Shown here in pieces: positions 1-12,758 of a DNA stretch of 64,000 nt; within the stretch, counting starts at the first letter, position 1, and the number at the start of each line of letters is the position of its first letter. The notes beneath the pieces are model-generated. The model was not told where the DNA came from and did not search any database. It saw only the letters and a program-made list of their open reading frames with translations. This DNA comes from Sporodiniella umbellata (Eukaryota; Mucoromycota; Mucoromycetes; Mucorales; Rhizopodaceae), in assembly GCA_025677835.1 (NCBI GenBank), contig JAIXMR010000035.1:144955-208954 (forward strand), written 5' to 3'. Position numbers and translations under genes: made by a program.

Positions 1-902
1 GTAAACTGGCCTGCACCCCTGTTTCTGAATCTGCCTTTTGTCCAGTGAACTCATCTTGGGTCGCTGTTTCGAGTGGCGATACCGGCAAGGATGTTGATAT
101 CTGGTTGTCTTGGATATCTGCCTGTTTTGAAGTATACTCAGCTTCTTCCAAAGATGGAAGAGATGAATCATCTGAATCGTCATCATCCTCCTCGGTGGAT
201 CGAGGCGCTTTCCAGAGATCTATCATTTGATCATATGCTTGGTCACGTGACAAAAATGATGCGAAAAAATGCTTTGAAAGGCTTTAGAAAAGAAATGCTT
301 GGTTATAGCTTTACCTTTGAGGCAGCCGTTGTAATAAGTATAGCGTTGGGTATAAATATTGCTGTCGATCGTTTCTCTATCTCTTCAATATCAGCAAATG
401 CAATGACCAACTAGAAAAATACATGAGCCTCTCGAATGTTTTTTTTTTTTTTTACGTTTGTTATCCAGCCAAATATGTTTGCATTAAAGCAGATGTGGTT
501 TTGCGAAATATAAACACGCCCCTGGAGCAGTATTTCCTTTTGAAGTGCACATCCGTAATCTTTTTTTATATTGTTTTGGTTTGTTTATGTTTTATTGATA
601 AATGTAAGACAAGAAATGTTTTTCAATTTACCTTCAATTAATCTTTCTTGTTCTGGTATACTTCTAAATAGCACGTGGAAGTCCTGATTTCTTTTATCAC
701 TTGCATATTTCGATGAAGCATCTACACTTAGAGCTGATCGTTTGTTTCTCAATTTCAAGTTTGGAAAGGACCTTTGTGTTGTCAAGAGTTTATCGTCAAG
801 AGTTTCTGCGGAAGAATTCTCGGTAGAGAAGCTGGACCGTCTTAAGGTAGGTAAAGACCTATTCATTTCAGGCGAGACCAGCAGCGAGTTTTTTTCTATC
901 AT
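1..902 (-). CDS. GRAM-domain protein, 5' part (gene runs off the left edge)
   Basis: Four minus-strand exons can be joined: 902-632, 559-456, 410-315 and 271-1, all with GT-AG introns and compatible phases. The start is the ATG at 902. After a Ser-rich leader of about 70 residues comes a GRAM domain: DFHVLFRSIPEQERLIE, DYGCALQKEILLQGRVYIS, NHICFNANIFGW, FADIEEIEKRSTA and FASFLSRDQAY. An acidic linker follows and the frame is still open at base 1. GRAM domains bind membrane lipids. In fungi a GRAM domain with this spacing is often followed by a VASt sterol-transfer domain (Ysp2/Lam family at ER contact sites). The VASt part would lie outside the window, so that assignment is inference. Confidence 0.85.
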
Positions 903-2305
903 TCTTCTCTAAAAGGTTATACTCTTTTTTTTTCTGGATAGATAAAAAGAAAAGAAAGCAAAAAAAAAAAAAAAAAAAAAAGAGTATAGAAAAGGAAGAA
1001 AACTGAAGCTCTCCTAAAATAACATAAATAAAAGGAGAGACGATTTACAGCCAATTAATTTACTAAAAATTACACGGTCCGATGTTTCTTGCCTGCGGGT
1101 AGTAAAAGGGTACTTTTATAGCAAAGGGTAATTAAATCTCTGCTTTAGTAGAAAGCACTTCCAGTCTGCCTGCAAACAAAGCCCCATCTAAATAAGGCTT
1201 TGAAAATTTGTATATAAAAGATTTTTATTGCATATACAGGTTCTATGTTTTGAGACTTTGTTTACCGAAGCCTCCTTTCGTTCTTAATTTCATTATAGTT
1301 TATCAGGAGTTTTTCGACTAAATAGAGGTACACTTAGATATCACAGTACATTTATGTTCTTTTTTCATTGTTTTCTACCAAACCCGCTCTCTAAAAGATG
1401 GTTATTTTTATATCTTTATAGGGACGGCCGTACTCTAACAGCAAGTTTATGTTCATCAAAAGAGTTGATATTATTTTGTAATTGTTCTTTGCAGAGCAAA
1501 ACGACTAGATTATGAAGCACTCGTTATTGAAGAATACTAGCTGTAGCAATATACTTAAAGCTTTGTTTTTGTTTACGTTGGATACCTCATAATAGTTTTT
1601 TAGTACGTAAGGTTCTGTGGTGTTTTTAAAGCGTGTCACTTCAAAAATAAATTCGATTGTCCTCTAATTGAATAATATCTTTTCTGATGCTTTGAATTGA
1701 TTCCATTCCCTATCTTTTATACCCCCTTAACTTATATTTTCAATATATATAGCGTGCAAAGACAAATAGTTAACGGCTCGTTGCTTTTCGCTTACATGAA
1801 AACCCCTTCAAATTGCCACGTGACAACTTCAACTTAAAAAATATTTTATTTTCAATAAAAATAAAACAAATGCTAGCAAAGCTCTTGAGCTTACATAAAT
1901 TTCATTTGGCGTTTGACTTGGTCTTCTTTTATGCTTCTGTACTAATCCTAGAGGATAAACTGAAACAAGGTGTGTAACTACAGCTAGTACTTCTAATTGA
2001 AGGCGCACGTAAGGAACTGCACGATATTGTTACATTAATCAGATTCTTTAAATGTGTCAATAGTATATATGGTCGCTCCTTATATAGACAGTGTTAAAAA
2101 CAACAGTAGTAGATGGAAAATGCGATAGCAATCACTAAATTCCATCTACCTTATTTCTTATCAGCTCTGTTTATCTGTCTTGGTAACTGTTTTGGGCTGA
2201 ATAGGATATACATCTTTTACTTTCAATCTAAGCCTACGGTACTCATGTTTGTCTCAAAAATAAGATAAAATACTATTAGAAAAAGTCAATGCAATCTTGC
2301 ATATG

Positions 2306-2328
2306 TTTTTTTTTTTTAAAAAAAAAAA
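2306..2328. repeat. T12A11 self-complementary tract
   Basis: A run of 12 T directly followed by 11 A. It is one of at least four such T-to-A junctions in the spacers of this window (others at 15906-15925, 39944-39966 and 41840-41861), with a slightly interrupted fifth at 12308-12329. Confidence 0.9.
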
Positions 2329-2914
2329 TATCTTTCAGTAAACTAATACAATGTTACAATGTAATAAAAAAAAGACTTTAAATATCAAGAGTGGGCCATA
2401 CAAGCAGAACTAGGCTCCTTAACAATTTCGACCAAAATTGTCAGCATATATGTCCCTTTAAAAAAATTTATACTTTTAACATTGGTTATTCATATTATCT
2501 TGAACAATGCTATCCTGTGTCTTTTGAATGAGTCTTTTGTTTACTAAGTTTATTATATTAAGCCTTGTTTTTGACCAAAGTCTGTTGTTTTTGTTTTGTT
2601 TTATTTTATGGCCCAATAACAGGTTTAAATTTTGCCGAAATTAACAAAATATAATATTATTCTAATATCGTCACCTAGTGATAGCTTCTATTTGAAAAAG
2701 ATGAAGCCTTTCTAAAATAAGATGACCGTTTTGTACTCGAAGTGCCAGCTGCCGTATTTTCGGTTTTAACAATAATAAAAATAAATACAGATCCTTTGTC
2801 TTTAGCTGTTTATAGTGGCCCTGTTAACTAAGACACTTATGCCAACAAACTGGTTAAAATTTTCTGTCTTTAGTTTGTCGAGGCCACTGAATGTCATGAG
2901 AAAAAGATCATATC

Positions 2915-4428
2915 CTAAAGTGCAATTAGAGTCCCAGCCATCAGCCGTAGAGTTTGTTGTGAAAACCAATATACCACGGAAATGCTGTACCGACTCGATT
3001 TCAGGAAAGAGAAAGCACAGCTCCCGCTCTATTAATCTACTAGAAAACCATTTCTAATCTCCATGGAATTTTTGAAAAAGAAAAAAAAATACCCAGACTC
3101 TTTTTAGTTGTTGTACAGTATGCCGAGCATTATTACAGAAAAAACCGTATTTTTCTATTCTCTTTTTTTTTGTTTCATTGTACACATATATCACACGACC
3201 TTGTACGATTCATTATGATCAAGTCTTTAAAGAGTAAAAAACAGCTCCCACAGGTTACCCTTTTTCCCACACTTGTCTTTATTGCTGTTAGCTTTCTCTT
3301 TTCAATAGGTTCTAGATTATTTGCATTGTACTTATATGGCCGTGGGTTTTCTATCTGGGTACCTTGCTATTCCAATAATACTTACTTTTTTTTTAATGTT
3401 AGGCATATGAACACTATTAGACAGTAATGTTTGGCAAACATTTCTATTTAAAAACACACTGCCCTGTTATGTTATTGTTTTATTCTAAAGACGCTAAAAT
3501 AGCTAATAAAAATTGCCTTTTACCTAAGCTACTAACAGTTTTTAAAACGAAACAGCGGGCTACAATTTAGCTTGCCAGATACGTAGTTTTATATAGACAA
3601 TGAGCGACATTTGATTCCTAAAACTGTTTGGGAAAACCAAATCGGATCCAAATAATGGTACAGATTTTATCCTTATCCAGTTCATGTGCTACTACTTTAA
3701 TTCAACAGCAACAGCCTGTTTGAAAAAAAGACACAAAGGTAATACACTGTATTCATATATTTTTATCCCTATAGATTTAGCTTCGGATCGTAAAAAAGTA
3801 ACAATCAATAATAAGCAGCCGTTCTTAGCTGGCCGTCTACATTTGTCTTCAATAGTGAGACTGTAACAATATTAAGCAAAAGCGTGTTTATCCAATTTTT
3901 GTACCGGCTCCTTGACATTTTTTTTACTGACGTTAACTCTTGTTAAAACGCAACTGGTAGTAAAAGTGCAACCTTACCATTCCTTAACCACAAAAAAGCC
4001 TTAAGACCGTTAGTGGAAGACCTTTTTTTTTTGTTTTCACCACAGAGAAAGCTAACAGCAATAAAGACAAGTGTGGGAAAAAGGGTAACCTGTGGGAGCT
4101 GTTTTTTACTCTTTAAAGACTTGATCATAATGAATCGTACAAGGTCGTGTGATATATGTGTACAATGAAACAAAAAAAAAGAGAATAGAAAAATACGGTT
4201 TTTTCTGTAATAATGCTCGGCATACTGTACAACAACTAAAAAGAGTCTGGGTATTTTTTTTTCTTTTTCAAAAATTCCATGGAGATTAGAAATGGTTTTC
4301 TAGTAGATTAATAGAGCGGGAGCTGTGCTTTCTCTTTCCTGAAATCGAGTCGGTACAGCATTTCCGTGGTATATTGGTTTTCACAACAAACTCTACGGCT
4401 GATGGCTGGGACTCTAATTGCACTTTAG
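2915..4428. repeat. Perfect 385-bp inverted repeat with a 744-bp spacer
   Basis: The left arm 2915-3299 is the reverse complement of the right arm 4044-4428. The arms have equal length, and no mismatch was seen in the stretches compared base by base, which cover most of the arm. Even the 9-base T run at about 3163 is preserved as 9 A on the other side. Identity stops abruptly at both ends. I found no terminal repeat ends typical of a transposon and no target-site duplication outside 2915 or 4428. The 744-bp interior (3300-4043) carries no recognisable gene. Options are a recent inverted duplication, a fold-back element, or an assembly artefact. Confidence 0.92.
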
Positions 4429-5441
4429 AACAACAAGTCAGATACAACAGAGTATTTTGACCGAAACGCCTTTTATTAAAACGGTCTACTCTTTACAGAA
4501 CAGTAGTTTTTATGCTACAGTTAAACAACAGTAAACGAGAGTTGATTTAATGGTTTATAGATTTACAATAAGGTGTAGACTCAGGCTTTGTTTGGTCAAC
4601 AGGATCACCGTAAGGCATCTCAAAAGTGCACCTGATATAGGCCGCCGTTTCTTTTAGGTAATTTTCTTAGATTTTTGGTTTGTTGAGTTTTCCCCTTTTT
4701 TCCCTTTCTGACTGCAAACGGGAACATGTTCACTGATATGTAATATTACATCTTTGTTGAAGCCTGTTCTCTCACGCTTTGTTGTTTTTAAACAAAACAA
4801 AAGGCAATCAAAGATCAAGTACCATATAACAGGAGCTTCTAAACAGAAGCTGTCAGAGTGAATGTATAAACTAAATTGAAAATTTGCGTGTTTCAATACA
4901 TTGATTCAGTGTAATATACGTATATCTTTTCAGATCGCTTTTCTGAATGGGGTAAGCCTCTTAATACATGTATAGCGCTTTACCTGGCATTATTGTCTGC
5001 TTTTTTTTTTGTCTTTGCAAAGTAAGCTCTCATCATCCTCAGAACAAACATGTCTAGCTGTCAAGCGTCTACTCGAAAATACATGTTTGACCAAAGGCTT
5101 TTTTTGTTCGTTTTCGTCTTTGATTTATATACTAGAGTTTCCATGGTTACAAAAATGACTTAAAGGGATACATCTCCGTTTTAAAAAATAGTTTCAAATT
5201 TGAGTCCCAGGGCCAAAGAAATTCTCGTGGAATCCCAATCCTTCAAACAACTTTCGATTTTTCATTTGTACGTACTGTCTTTGTAGAACCTTGCTGGAGA
5301 TAAATTTGATAATCTTTCAAGTATTAACTTATTTGGACATTCGACTATAAAAAAGTTTTCATTTTCTGAGCTTAATTTCACATTTGTTTGCTTTTTTTTT
5401 CTCAATAGACTATTTAATTTCAATTCCTTCTTTTGGTTGCT

Positions 5442-7553
5442 ATGTTTAACGGAAGAAAAAAGTCCATGAAAAATGGCGGAAACAGCAGAGAGATTGTAGA
5501 GGAAATCAATATGGAAGATGTAAAGCAAGATTATACCAAAAGCTCAGCTTCTAGCTTTGTGAGCAATACTCCACCTCACAAGGGAAATGGTTCAATCATC
5601 AATGGATCTTTATCCGACATTTCTGAAGACAAGCCAGCTTTACAAAGAGGACTTAAAGCACGTCATGTAAAGAAATACAAAGAAAAAACTTTTTTTGACA
5701 TATTCCTGATTTGTACGACAAACTCACATTGCTATGTAGCTTACTATGATCTCACTTGGTGGTACGATTGGTACTGGGCTTTTCTTAGCTTCAGGATCGT
5801 CTGTAGCAAATGCCGGTCCAGCAGGTGCTTTAATTGCTTATGCTTTAATCGGTATCATGGTGTTCTTTATGATGGAATGTCTTGGTGAAATGGTATTTTT
5901 CTAATACAATCTTTATTTTACTTATATTTCGTTATTAGGCAACTTTTTTGCCCATTTCGGGAAGCTTTAACAATTACGCAGGCCGTTTCATTGATCCCGC
6001 TGTTGGATTCGCCTTGGGGTGGAACTACTGGTATAACTGGGCTGTTACTGTGGCTGTTGAGCTGGTAAAAAGATATATCTAGTCTATCACGTGATTTTTA
6101 ACTTTTTTTCTTTTGAAAAGACCGCCGGTTCAATGGTCATGGCTTATTGGTTACCCAATGTCCCTAACTATGTCTGGTCCATTGTATTTTTAATTATAAT
6201 TCTTTCTTTAAACTTGTTTTCTGTCAAAGGCTATGGTAATACACTAGTGTAACAAATGGAAATGTAGTAGTTACTAATATGTTTTACTTTTCACAGGCGA
6301 AGCAGAATATTGGTTTGCTTTAATCAAGGTTTTGACTGTTATTGTGTTTATCATTCTGGGTATTTTGGTAGACACAGGTGTGTTGGGCGGCCATTACTAC
6401 GGAACCGCAACGTTCAATTCCGGAGGCGTTCAAGGCTTAGGTGTATTGAGTACCTTCTTGACTGCTGGTTTTTCTTTCCAAGGTACTGAGTTGATTGGTG
6501 TGGCTGCTGGCGAAAGTGACAATCCGCGACAAAATGTACCTAGAGCCATCAAACAAGTGTTTTGGCGTATCATTCTATTCTATATCCTCTCCATTCTTAT
6601 TATCGGCTTGATTATTCCCTATGATGACCCTTTGCTTTTAAGTTCCGACGTCTCTGACATTGCTGTCTCTCCCTTCACTCTTGTCTTTACTAAAGCTGGT
6701 ATTGCTCCTGCAGCGCGTAAGTAGCACAAACAAAAAATATCGTCTGGTTCCTTTTTTTTTTAACCAGCTTCAATAGATGTTATGAATGCTGTTATTCTGA
6801 CTACTGTTCTTTCTGCTGGTAATTCCGGTCTGTATGCTTCCAGTCGTACACTCCTTGATCTTGCAAATGAAGGAAAGGCACCAAAGATCTTCAAGAAAAT
6901 AACCAAAAATGGTATCCCTATTTATTGTGTTCTTTTGACAGCTGTTATTGGTATGCTTGCCTTTTTAACTTCTTTGTTCGGTAACGGTATCGTCTACAAG
7001 TGGTTGTTGAATATTTCCGGCGTGGCTGGCTTCATTGCCTGGTTGGGCATTGCTGCAGCTCATTGGCGATTCCGTCGTGCTTATGTTTTGCAAGGCTACA
7101 AAGTAGAGGATTTACCGTTCAGAGCTCGTCTCTTTCCCATCGGTCCTATCTTTGCTTTCTTTGTCTGTTTGTTTGTATTGATTGGACAAGGGTATGATGC
7201 CTGGTCCGCTACTCCTGTAGTTCCGTCCGATATCATTGCCTGTTATATTGGCATTCCTCTTGTTTTGGCTTTCTATGCTGGCTATAAACTCGTTAAGAAA
7301 AGCAAAGTAATCCCATTGGCAGAAGTTGATTTGATTTCTGGTCGTGAAGCCTTTCTAAAGTAAAGTATATAGTAGAAACTACAGATTCAGGGGCAATTAA
7401 ATCTGATTCAATAGGTATGATGATAGGGACGGAGCAGATGGAGAAGACAACAAGAAACAAGACCCTCTTGAAGGTGTCAGTATATTTAGACCTGCCACTT
7501 GGAAACGTATCCCATCTAACATGAAATCTTGGAGAGACGCTTTCCACAATTAG
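5442..7553 (+). CDS. Amino-acid permease (APC superfamily, fungal YAT type)
   Basis: Seven exons: 5442-5666, 5740-5892, 5939-6064, 6121-6235, 6297-6716, 6768-7359 and 7415-7553, giving 589 residues, the usual length. It is a plasma-membrane proton symporter for amino acids by family. A hydrophilic tail of about 75 residues is followed by the hallmark GGTIGTGLFLASG of TM1, PVSGSFNNYAGRF, the aromatic WNYWYNWAVT region, QGTELIGVAAGESDNP and the SAGNSGLYASSRTL segment. An in-frame stop just after 7359 is avoided by the 7360-7414 intron; the last exon restores the conserved cytosolic end with the WKRIPSNMKSWRDAF motif. The start is the first ATG; a second at 5466 is possible. Substrate cannot be predicted. 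Confidence 0.93.
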
Positions 7554-7660
7554 ACTATTATTACTTTTTCATCTACTTGTAAATATCACTGTATAAAATA
7601 GTTTTTTCTTTTTATAAAAAAAAATACACACGCACACACTTTGAAAAGCTATAAACACAT

Positions 7661-10011
7661 TTATTGCTTCAAATCAATATCTTTTTCAATAAGTTGAGCA
7701 GCAATGGGGTGATAAAACTTTTTGTGCTTAAGGTAAGTGTCTTGTGCCAGCTGAGAGCCGTTTTTAGCTCTATAAAGGTATCTGTAAAGGGGACGAACGA
7801 ACTTCATACGACCTTGCTCAGTGATGAATTCAACAATGTTGGAATAAATTTTTTCGTAACTAGCCATAACGCAAAGCTGTTGCCAACGGAAGCGGACATC
7901 GGCATTACGAATAGGGGTCATGTTATACAGCTCGTCCATTTTTTCAAGAAGGCGGTGAGGGAAAGGTTCACAATCAGTCAAACGTTCCAATAAGACGACT
8001 AGTCTTATATAAGTATTTCATACTCGTAATTCCCTTCAAGTGTTTTTGCAACTTACTTTTTTGAGTAGATGAGAAATTTTCAACATCTTTGGGTGAGAAG
8101 GAGCTGAGATCGTCTTCGCGGGCTTCATTCCAGCGCTTAGCAAGATCGTAACAAGCATCAGCAAGGCTAGTATCAAATTGAGGGTCAACGTGAGGCATAC
8201 CAGTGCCGTTAATCCAGCGATCGAAATCGATTGTATTCAACTTTTCAACTGTTTCCTTGCCATGATGCGTTTCCATGTAGGAGAAAAGGTGGTCTATCCA
8301 CTGTTCTGTAGTGATAGACTTGGAAGCAAAGTTTTCTACGTGTGCTTTCATATAAGGTTCAAACACAGAAGGACCACCAACGGTCTTTTCAATGTGGTAA
8401 AGCAAGTTAAATCCCTTTTCTAATTCAGTGGGTTAGTGCTACTTCACTAAAAACAAAGCACGAGTATTTACCATATGGGATAGAACTGAAGTAGTCATCG
8501 GGATCAATTCCACTGCTCAAGTCAGGCTTCAAGACAGTAGCAGGAGAAGTTTCGCCAAAGAGCTCAACACTTTCTTTTAGCGCTTTCCAGCCAATAATAG
8601 AGCTGAACTGTCTCTCAGGTTCACCGTGAAGACGCGCTACAAGTTGACAGTACAAAGCGTTTCAGCGTATAACCTCTTTAAAAACTATGATCACTATTTA
8701 CCTGCAATCTTGCGTTCAATAAACACTGTCCAGCCTTCATTCAACCAAAAGTGTTCCCAGTTGTTTGTTGTTACCAAATTACCCATCCAGCTGTGAGCAA
8801 TTTCGTGAGCAACAACATCAACAGCACTTTTGTCACCTATAAGGTATTGTTAGCTCTGGGGGGTTTTTTTTTCGTCTTGGGTACTCACCAGCCAAAAGAG
8901 TAGGTGTAACGAAGGTCAAACATGGATTCTAAAAGAACATGAGTATATCCTTTCTTTTTGTTAATTTATTGAATATCTTTTCTACTTACTTCCATGCCAC
9001 CATAGGGGAAAGAAGGTGGTAGGACCAAAAGATCGTAGCGTCCCCATTCATAAGGAGTCAAGAGACTTTCACCAGTAGCAATAAATTTCTCAGTATCCTA
9101 ATATATACAATTGAGTTGTACTGAATCTCTGTAATCGACGCAAAAAATGTACATCAAATTCCCAGGCTGCTTGCTCCACAACTTCAGGCTCACACCAGAC
9201 ACTGGAGCGAGGACCAATTTCACGGCTAGCCAGATTACCAGCTGCAATAGCAATCAAATAAGAAGGAATGGTTGTGTTTTGCTTGAAGTGGTATGTTTTG
9301 GTGCCGTTTTGATTATCATCAGTAGATATCAAAAGAGAGGACATGACAACAGGCAAAGGTGAAGTGACAGCAGCTGAGTATGTCACCTTAACAGAGGGTG
9401 AGTCTTGAAGAGGAGCAAATGCACGAGCATGAATCTAATGAAATATAAGTAATATATCTTTGTTTTTGCGGCTTACAGCTTGGCATTGAGAGAACAAGTA
9501 AGGATGCTTCTTGCCTACTGTTTGTCTAGTAAAAAAAAAAAAAAGAAGGTCAGCAACCCATTTCTTATTCCGGTGATAACTCTTGCTTACTCTGGTTCCA
9601 AATATTGAACAGCTGTACATTTATCAGTGGTAGAATATTCAACCTTAAGCTGGAAGGAGGTATTTTCGGCCAAAGGTTCTTTCAAAAAAACAGTTAGGGC
9701 AGAGCCAAGGCTGAGGTGACGCTCGGCGACTTCGTACTATAAAAAGTAGGCGCAAAGTTTAACTAAGTGAAGGCCCTCTCATAGCGTTTTTTACTCACCT
9801 TAAGCTCTTGTCCGTTCAAAGAAACGCCCTTCAGCTCAAGGTAGCTAGTATCCAAAACTATCTTTGATACGTTAGGAGCTAAAGTAACCATGTCCAGAAC
9901 AACATGACCACTAATCTTCTTTTCTTCAAAAGAAATGCTCCAGTTCAAGTGAATGTGCTTAGTTAAAACCTCTGAAAGGTTGGAAAGACTACTGGGATCT
10001 ATAACTGCCAT
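7661..10011 (-). CDS. LTA4H: Leukotriene-A4-hydrolase-like M1 aminopeptidase
   Basis: Ten minus-strand exons: 10011-9799, 9736-9591, 9525-9477, 9434-9153, 9097-8990, 8928-8889, 8836-8702, 8636-8472, 8419-8057 and 7998-7661, giving 612 residues, almost exactly the family length. This is a cytosolic bifunctional zinc aminopeptidase/epoxide hydrolase. Visible features are the substrate-pocket YGGMENPCLTF (the N is rejoined by splicing), the zinc site [12 protein letters not shown] around residue 290, and the third ligand in [11 protein letters not shown], making a perfect HExxH-X18-E. The C-terminal helical domain includes QKIVLLERL and ends in IEKDIDLKQ. All introns are short. The downstream end lies 107 bp from the permease stop, so the two genes converge. 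Confidence 0.96.
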
Positions 10012-12758
10012 TTTGCAAAATAGGAAATAAAAAGCAAAAAAGGGGAACAGAAAAAAAGTCAAAAATTTATCAACCAAACATAAAGGGTCGTACATCGTGA
10101 GAAAAGGAAATTCAACCTCCCCTATCGTGATACACCCGACTGTATCCTTAGGATCCGGGATTCGTAAATTCACAATGGGCCAATTTGGGAAATATTGACT
10201 TGGGTTGGATAAAGACTTTGATATCTTAAATCACAATACATAGAATCTCTTAAATCCAAAATAGGGCTAAGTGTAGTTGTAAGGTGTATAAAATGGGTAC
10301 GGTACAGCTGAAAAATGCAAAGACAAAACAAAAAATGGTTAATACCAAAGATGATACGGCGCGCTTCTGACCTTTTTGGTGCAATGTCTTTTTTTGGTAA
10401 CGTGAGCACGTAGCTTAGTTAGATAAAGACGTTATTTAAAGTAATTACGAAGGGTTGAGTGGCCATAAATATATCTCGAGCAAAACAATAGTTAAACGAA
10501 CAGGATATCATTAGCAGCTTACCATTAACACACTTTTTTTATTTGTTAGGAGTATAATACTTTCATTGTGTACTATCTTTATATAATCCCAACACATTTT
10601 TTAACGATGTACGACGTTTGACAGCTCTAATAAGACCAGTTATTATCACTACAAAAAATACACAGTCAGTCTACTTTAGGTATCGATTGACTTGGAGCTA
10701 ATAAAGCTGCTTGTTTTCTTTTCAGTGACTAGCAGATTTCTTGATAGACTTGCTCCCTTTGGTTGCATGCATGCTTGAATTTAGTACATATACCGTTTGT
10801 TAGCTGGTAGCTGTTTTTCTATTAATAACAGGCAGATATAAAATATCCAAAGACAACAGTGTATAATCTGATTCTAAGGAGCATACCTAATAGTGCAGGC
10901 TTTAGCCGTGCTGAAATATATAGCCAAGTATAGTATATTGCAACTATCAACTCTATTTACAAACTCAATTGAAAGGATCCGATGTTTCCAATTAGTCTGA
11001 AGAAGTGACATGCAGTACTATTTGGATATTCTTTTTCCTTTTTTTTTCTTTGGTTCGTGGCCACTAGTTGTTTCATGTAAAGCCGTTTTTTTGTTTCAAG
11101 GATATCTAGTCTTTAGAGTGACAAAACGATAATTCTAAACTTAAAGCAAAATGAAACTTGATATAAAAAACATGATTATCTTGAATACTGAAAAGTAACA
11201 GAAGTCGCCTTGAATTTACTATGTTCTTATTTCCATTTGACAGGTATTTTTCTTTAAAACTTTCTGTATTGGCCTTATTTCAGATTGTGGTTTGTAATAA
11301 TTAAAAAAGGCTTCATACTAAATGTAGGCTACAACTGTGTTTTGTTTGAGTCGGTTTCTTTGATGGTGGATTGGATAGTTTTTTAGCTCAATAAGATAAC
11401 CGATATTGGAACATAGTCACGAAGAAGAGCTAAACACGTGGTTTGCTTCATTTGTAAGGACTCCAACAGACCAAAGAACAAATGCATACACTTGATATCA
11501 ACTGATAGCATTGTTTTTGAGATTTGATACAAAACACATAGAAATTTAGAGCAGCTTTTGTGTCAATTTGCTCAACAGGTATTATTTAGAATATACAGAT
11601 CCTTCTATTTACATTTGGGTATATTTATCTTTGATGCCTCAGTAATTCGAATTTTGGATAGTCTGACATTAATTTGCGCAAATTAGGACTCTTTTGCGCT
11701 TTAGTACTAAGTGCTTACGCTTTTTAATTGGTTTACTCTTCGTCTTGTTGTGACTCAAATTGCGTTATTGTACTACTCAAATTGTTATCTTTAACTTTAC
11801 TTTGATTGGCCATAGTTTGTACTTCTTTACAGTTTTCAGTCGCTCACACTACAAAAAGGTTTCTATTGACTTGTATTGTATTAAATCTTTCTGACCCGCA
11901 TTTGAAAGGCTTTCTGAAACAGATTAGCTGTCTTTTATTAAGGCCTAAGATTTTTACTCGTAAATTCCGTTTGAAAATGCTTTGACGGGATTTGATTACG
12001 GGATAGGGTTTATCAGCAAGACTAAAATCTCGACATTTTCTTTTTGTAGCCAAGTATGAAAACTCTTGTTGCTATAGTTTGAAAGGCCTTTAAGCCTGTA
12101 TCCTATTCATTGTATCTAGACAAATAGGTAAATTTTTGCTTGAATCTTTCTGATATTTGCAAAAACAACACTTTTCATAGATATTGTTTCTGTTACGTTT
12201 TAACTGGGAGCCTCCTTCAAAAGTGTTTTTTTTATTAAAATTAAAATAAAGACTATTGTTTTTTAAAAAAGCAGAACCATTGAACCGCTAAGAGGTATAT
12301 TATAGTATTTTTTTTCTTAAAAAAAAAAAGGGGGGCTCGCCTATTCGAAAATGTATTCCAATGCGTTCATTGTCCTGGTTTATAGATAAAGAAAAACCGC
12401 TTGCGTGTTTCCGAAACCATTTCTTGCTGCTTGATGATACGTGCATTGATCAGTGTCCAATTTACTATGTGGGCACAACAGGTTACAGAGATTTTGACAG
12501 CCATGTCTTGTCACCAGCATATTCTGTCTTATAGTTTGTGACCATTTTTTGTTTATATCTAATCGCTTATGAAAAGGCAGTTTGTTAAATAAAACTCTCA
12601 GTTTGTCAAGCAGAAATCGATAAATAAAGCAATAGTTCGAAGTGTATTAGCCAAAAGTTAAAGCCTTTTTTCTACCAATGCTTTTATATTTGCCTTTAAA
12701 ACAGTAAGAATATACAAAAAAAAACCAAAGTGTTTTATTCACTGTATCATTTCTCTTT
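10012..12758. other. AT-rich spacer
   Basis: Contains the LTA4H promoter side and the downstream region of PRE4. I see no coding pattern. A T8-C-TT-A11 near-palindrome followed by six G lies at 12308-12335. Confidence 0.7.

Larger units (their letters stand above)
903..5441. other. Long AT-rich spacer
   Basis: No convincing gene in 4.5 kb between the divergent GRAM gene and the permease. It holds the 385-bp inverted repeat at 2915-4428 and a T12A11 palindrome at 2306-2328. Short open frames here lack codon structure, splice partners or recognisable motifs. The two similar hydrophobic frames at 3170-3427 and 3943-4173 are the two arms of the inverted repeat read on opposite strands. Confidence 0.7.

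Noticed and set aside
73..414. Plus-strand frame of 113 codons
   Set aside because: It is antisense to exons 3 and 4 of the GRAM gene, whose minus-strand protein matches a known domain with proper introns.
3170..4173. Two similar hydrophobic frames on opposite strands
   Set aside because: They are the same DNA, the two arms of the inverted repeat; no codon structure or homology.
7360..7363. Permease ending at the first in-frame stop
   Set aside because: A GT-AG intron at 7360-7414 gives a longer end with the conserved APC C-terminal tail.
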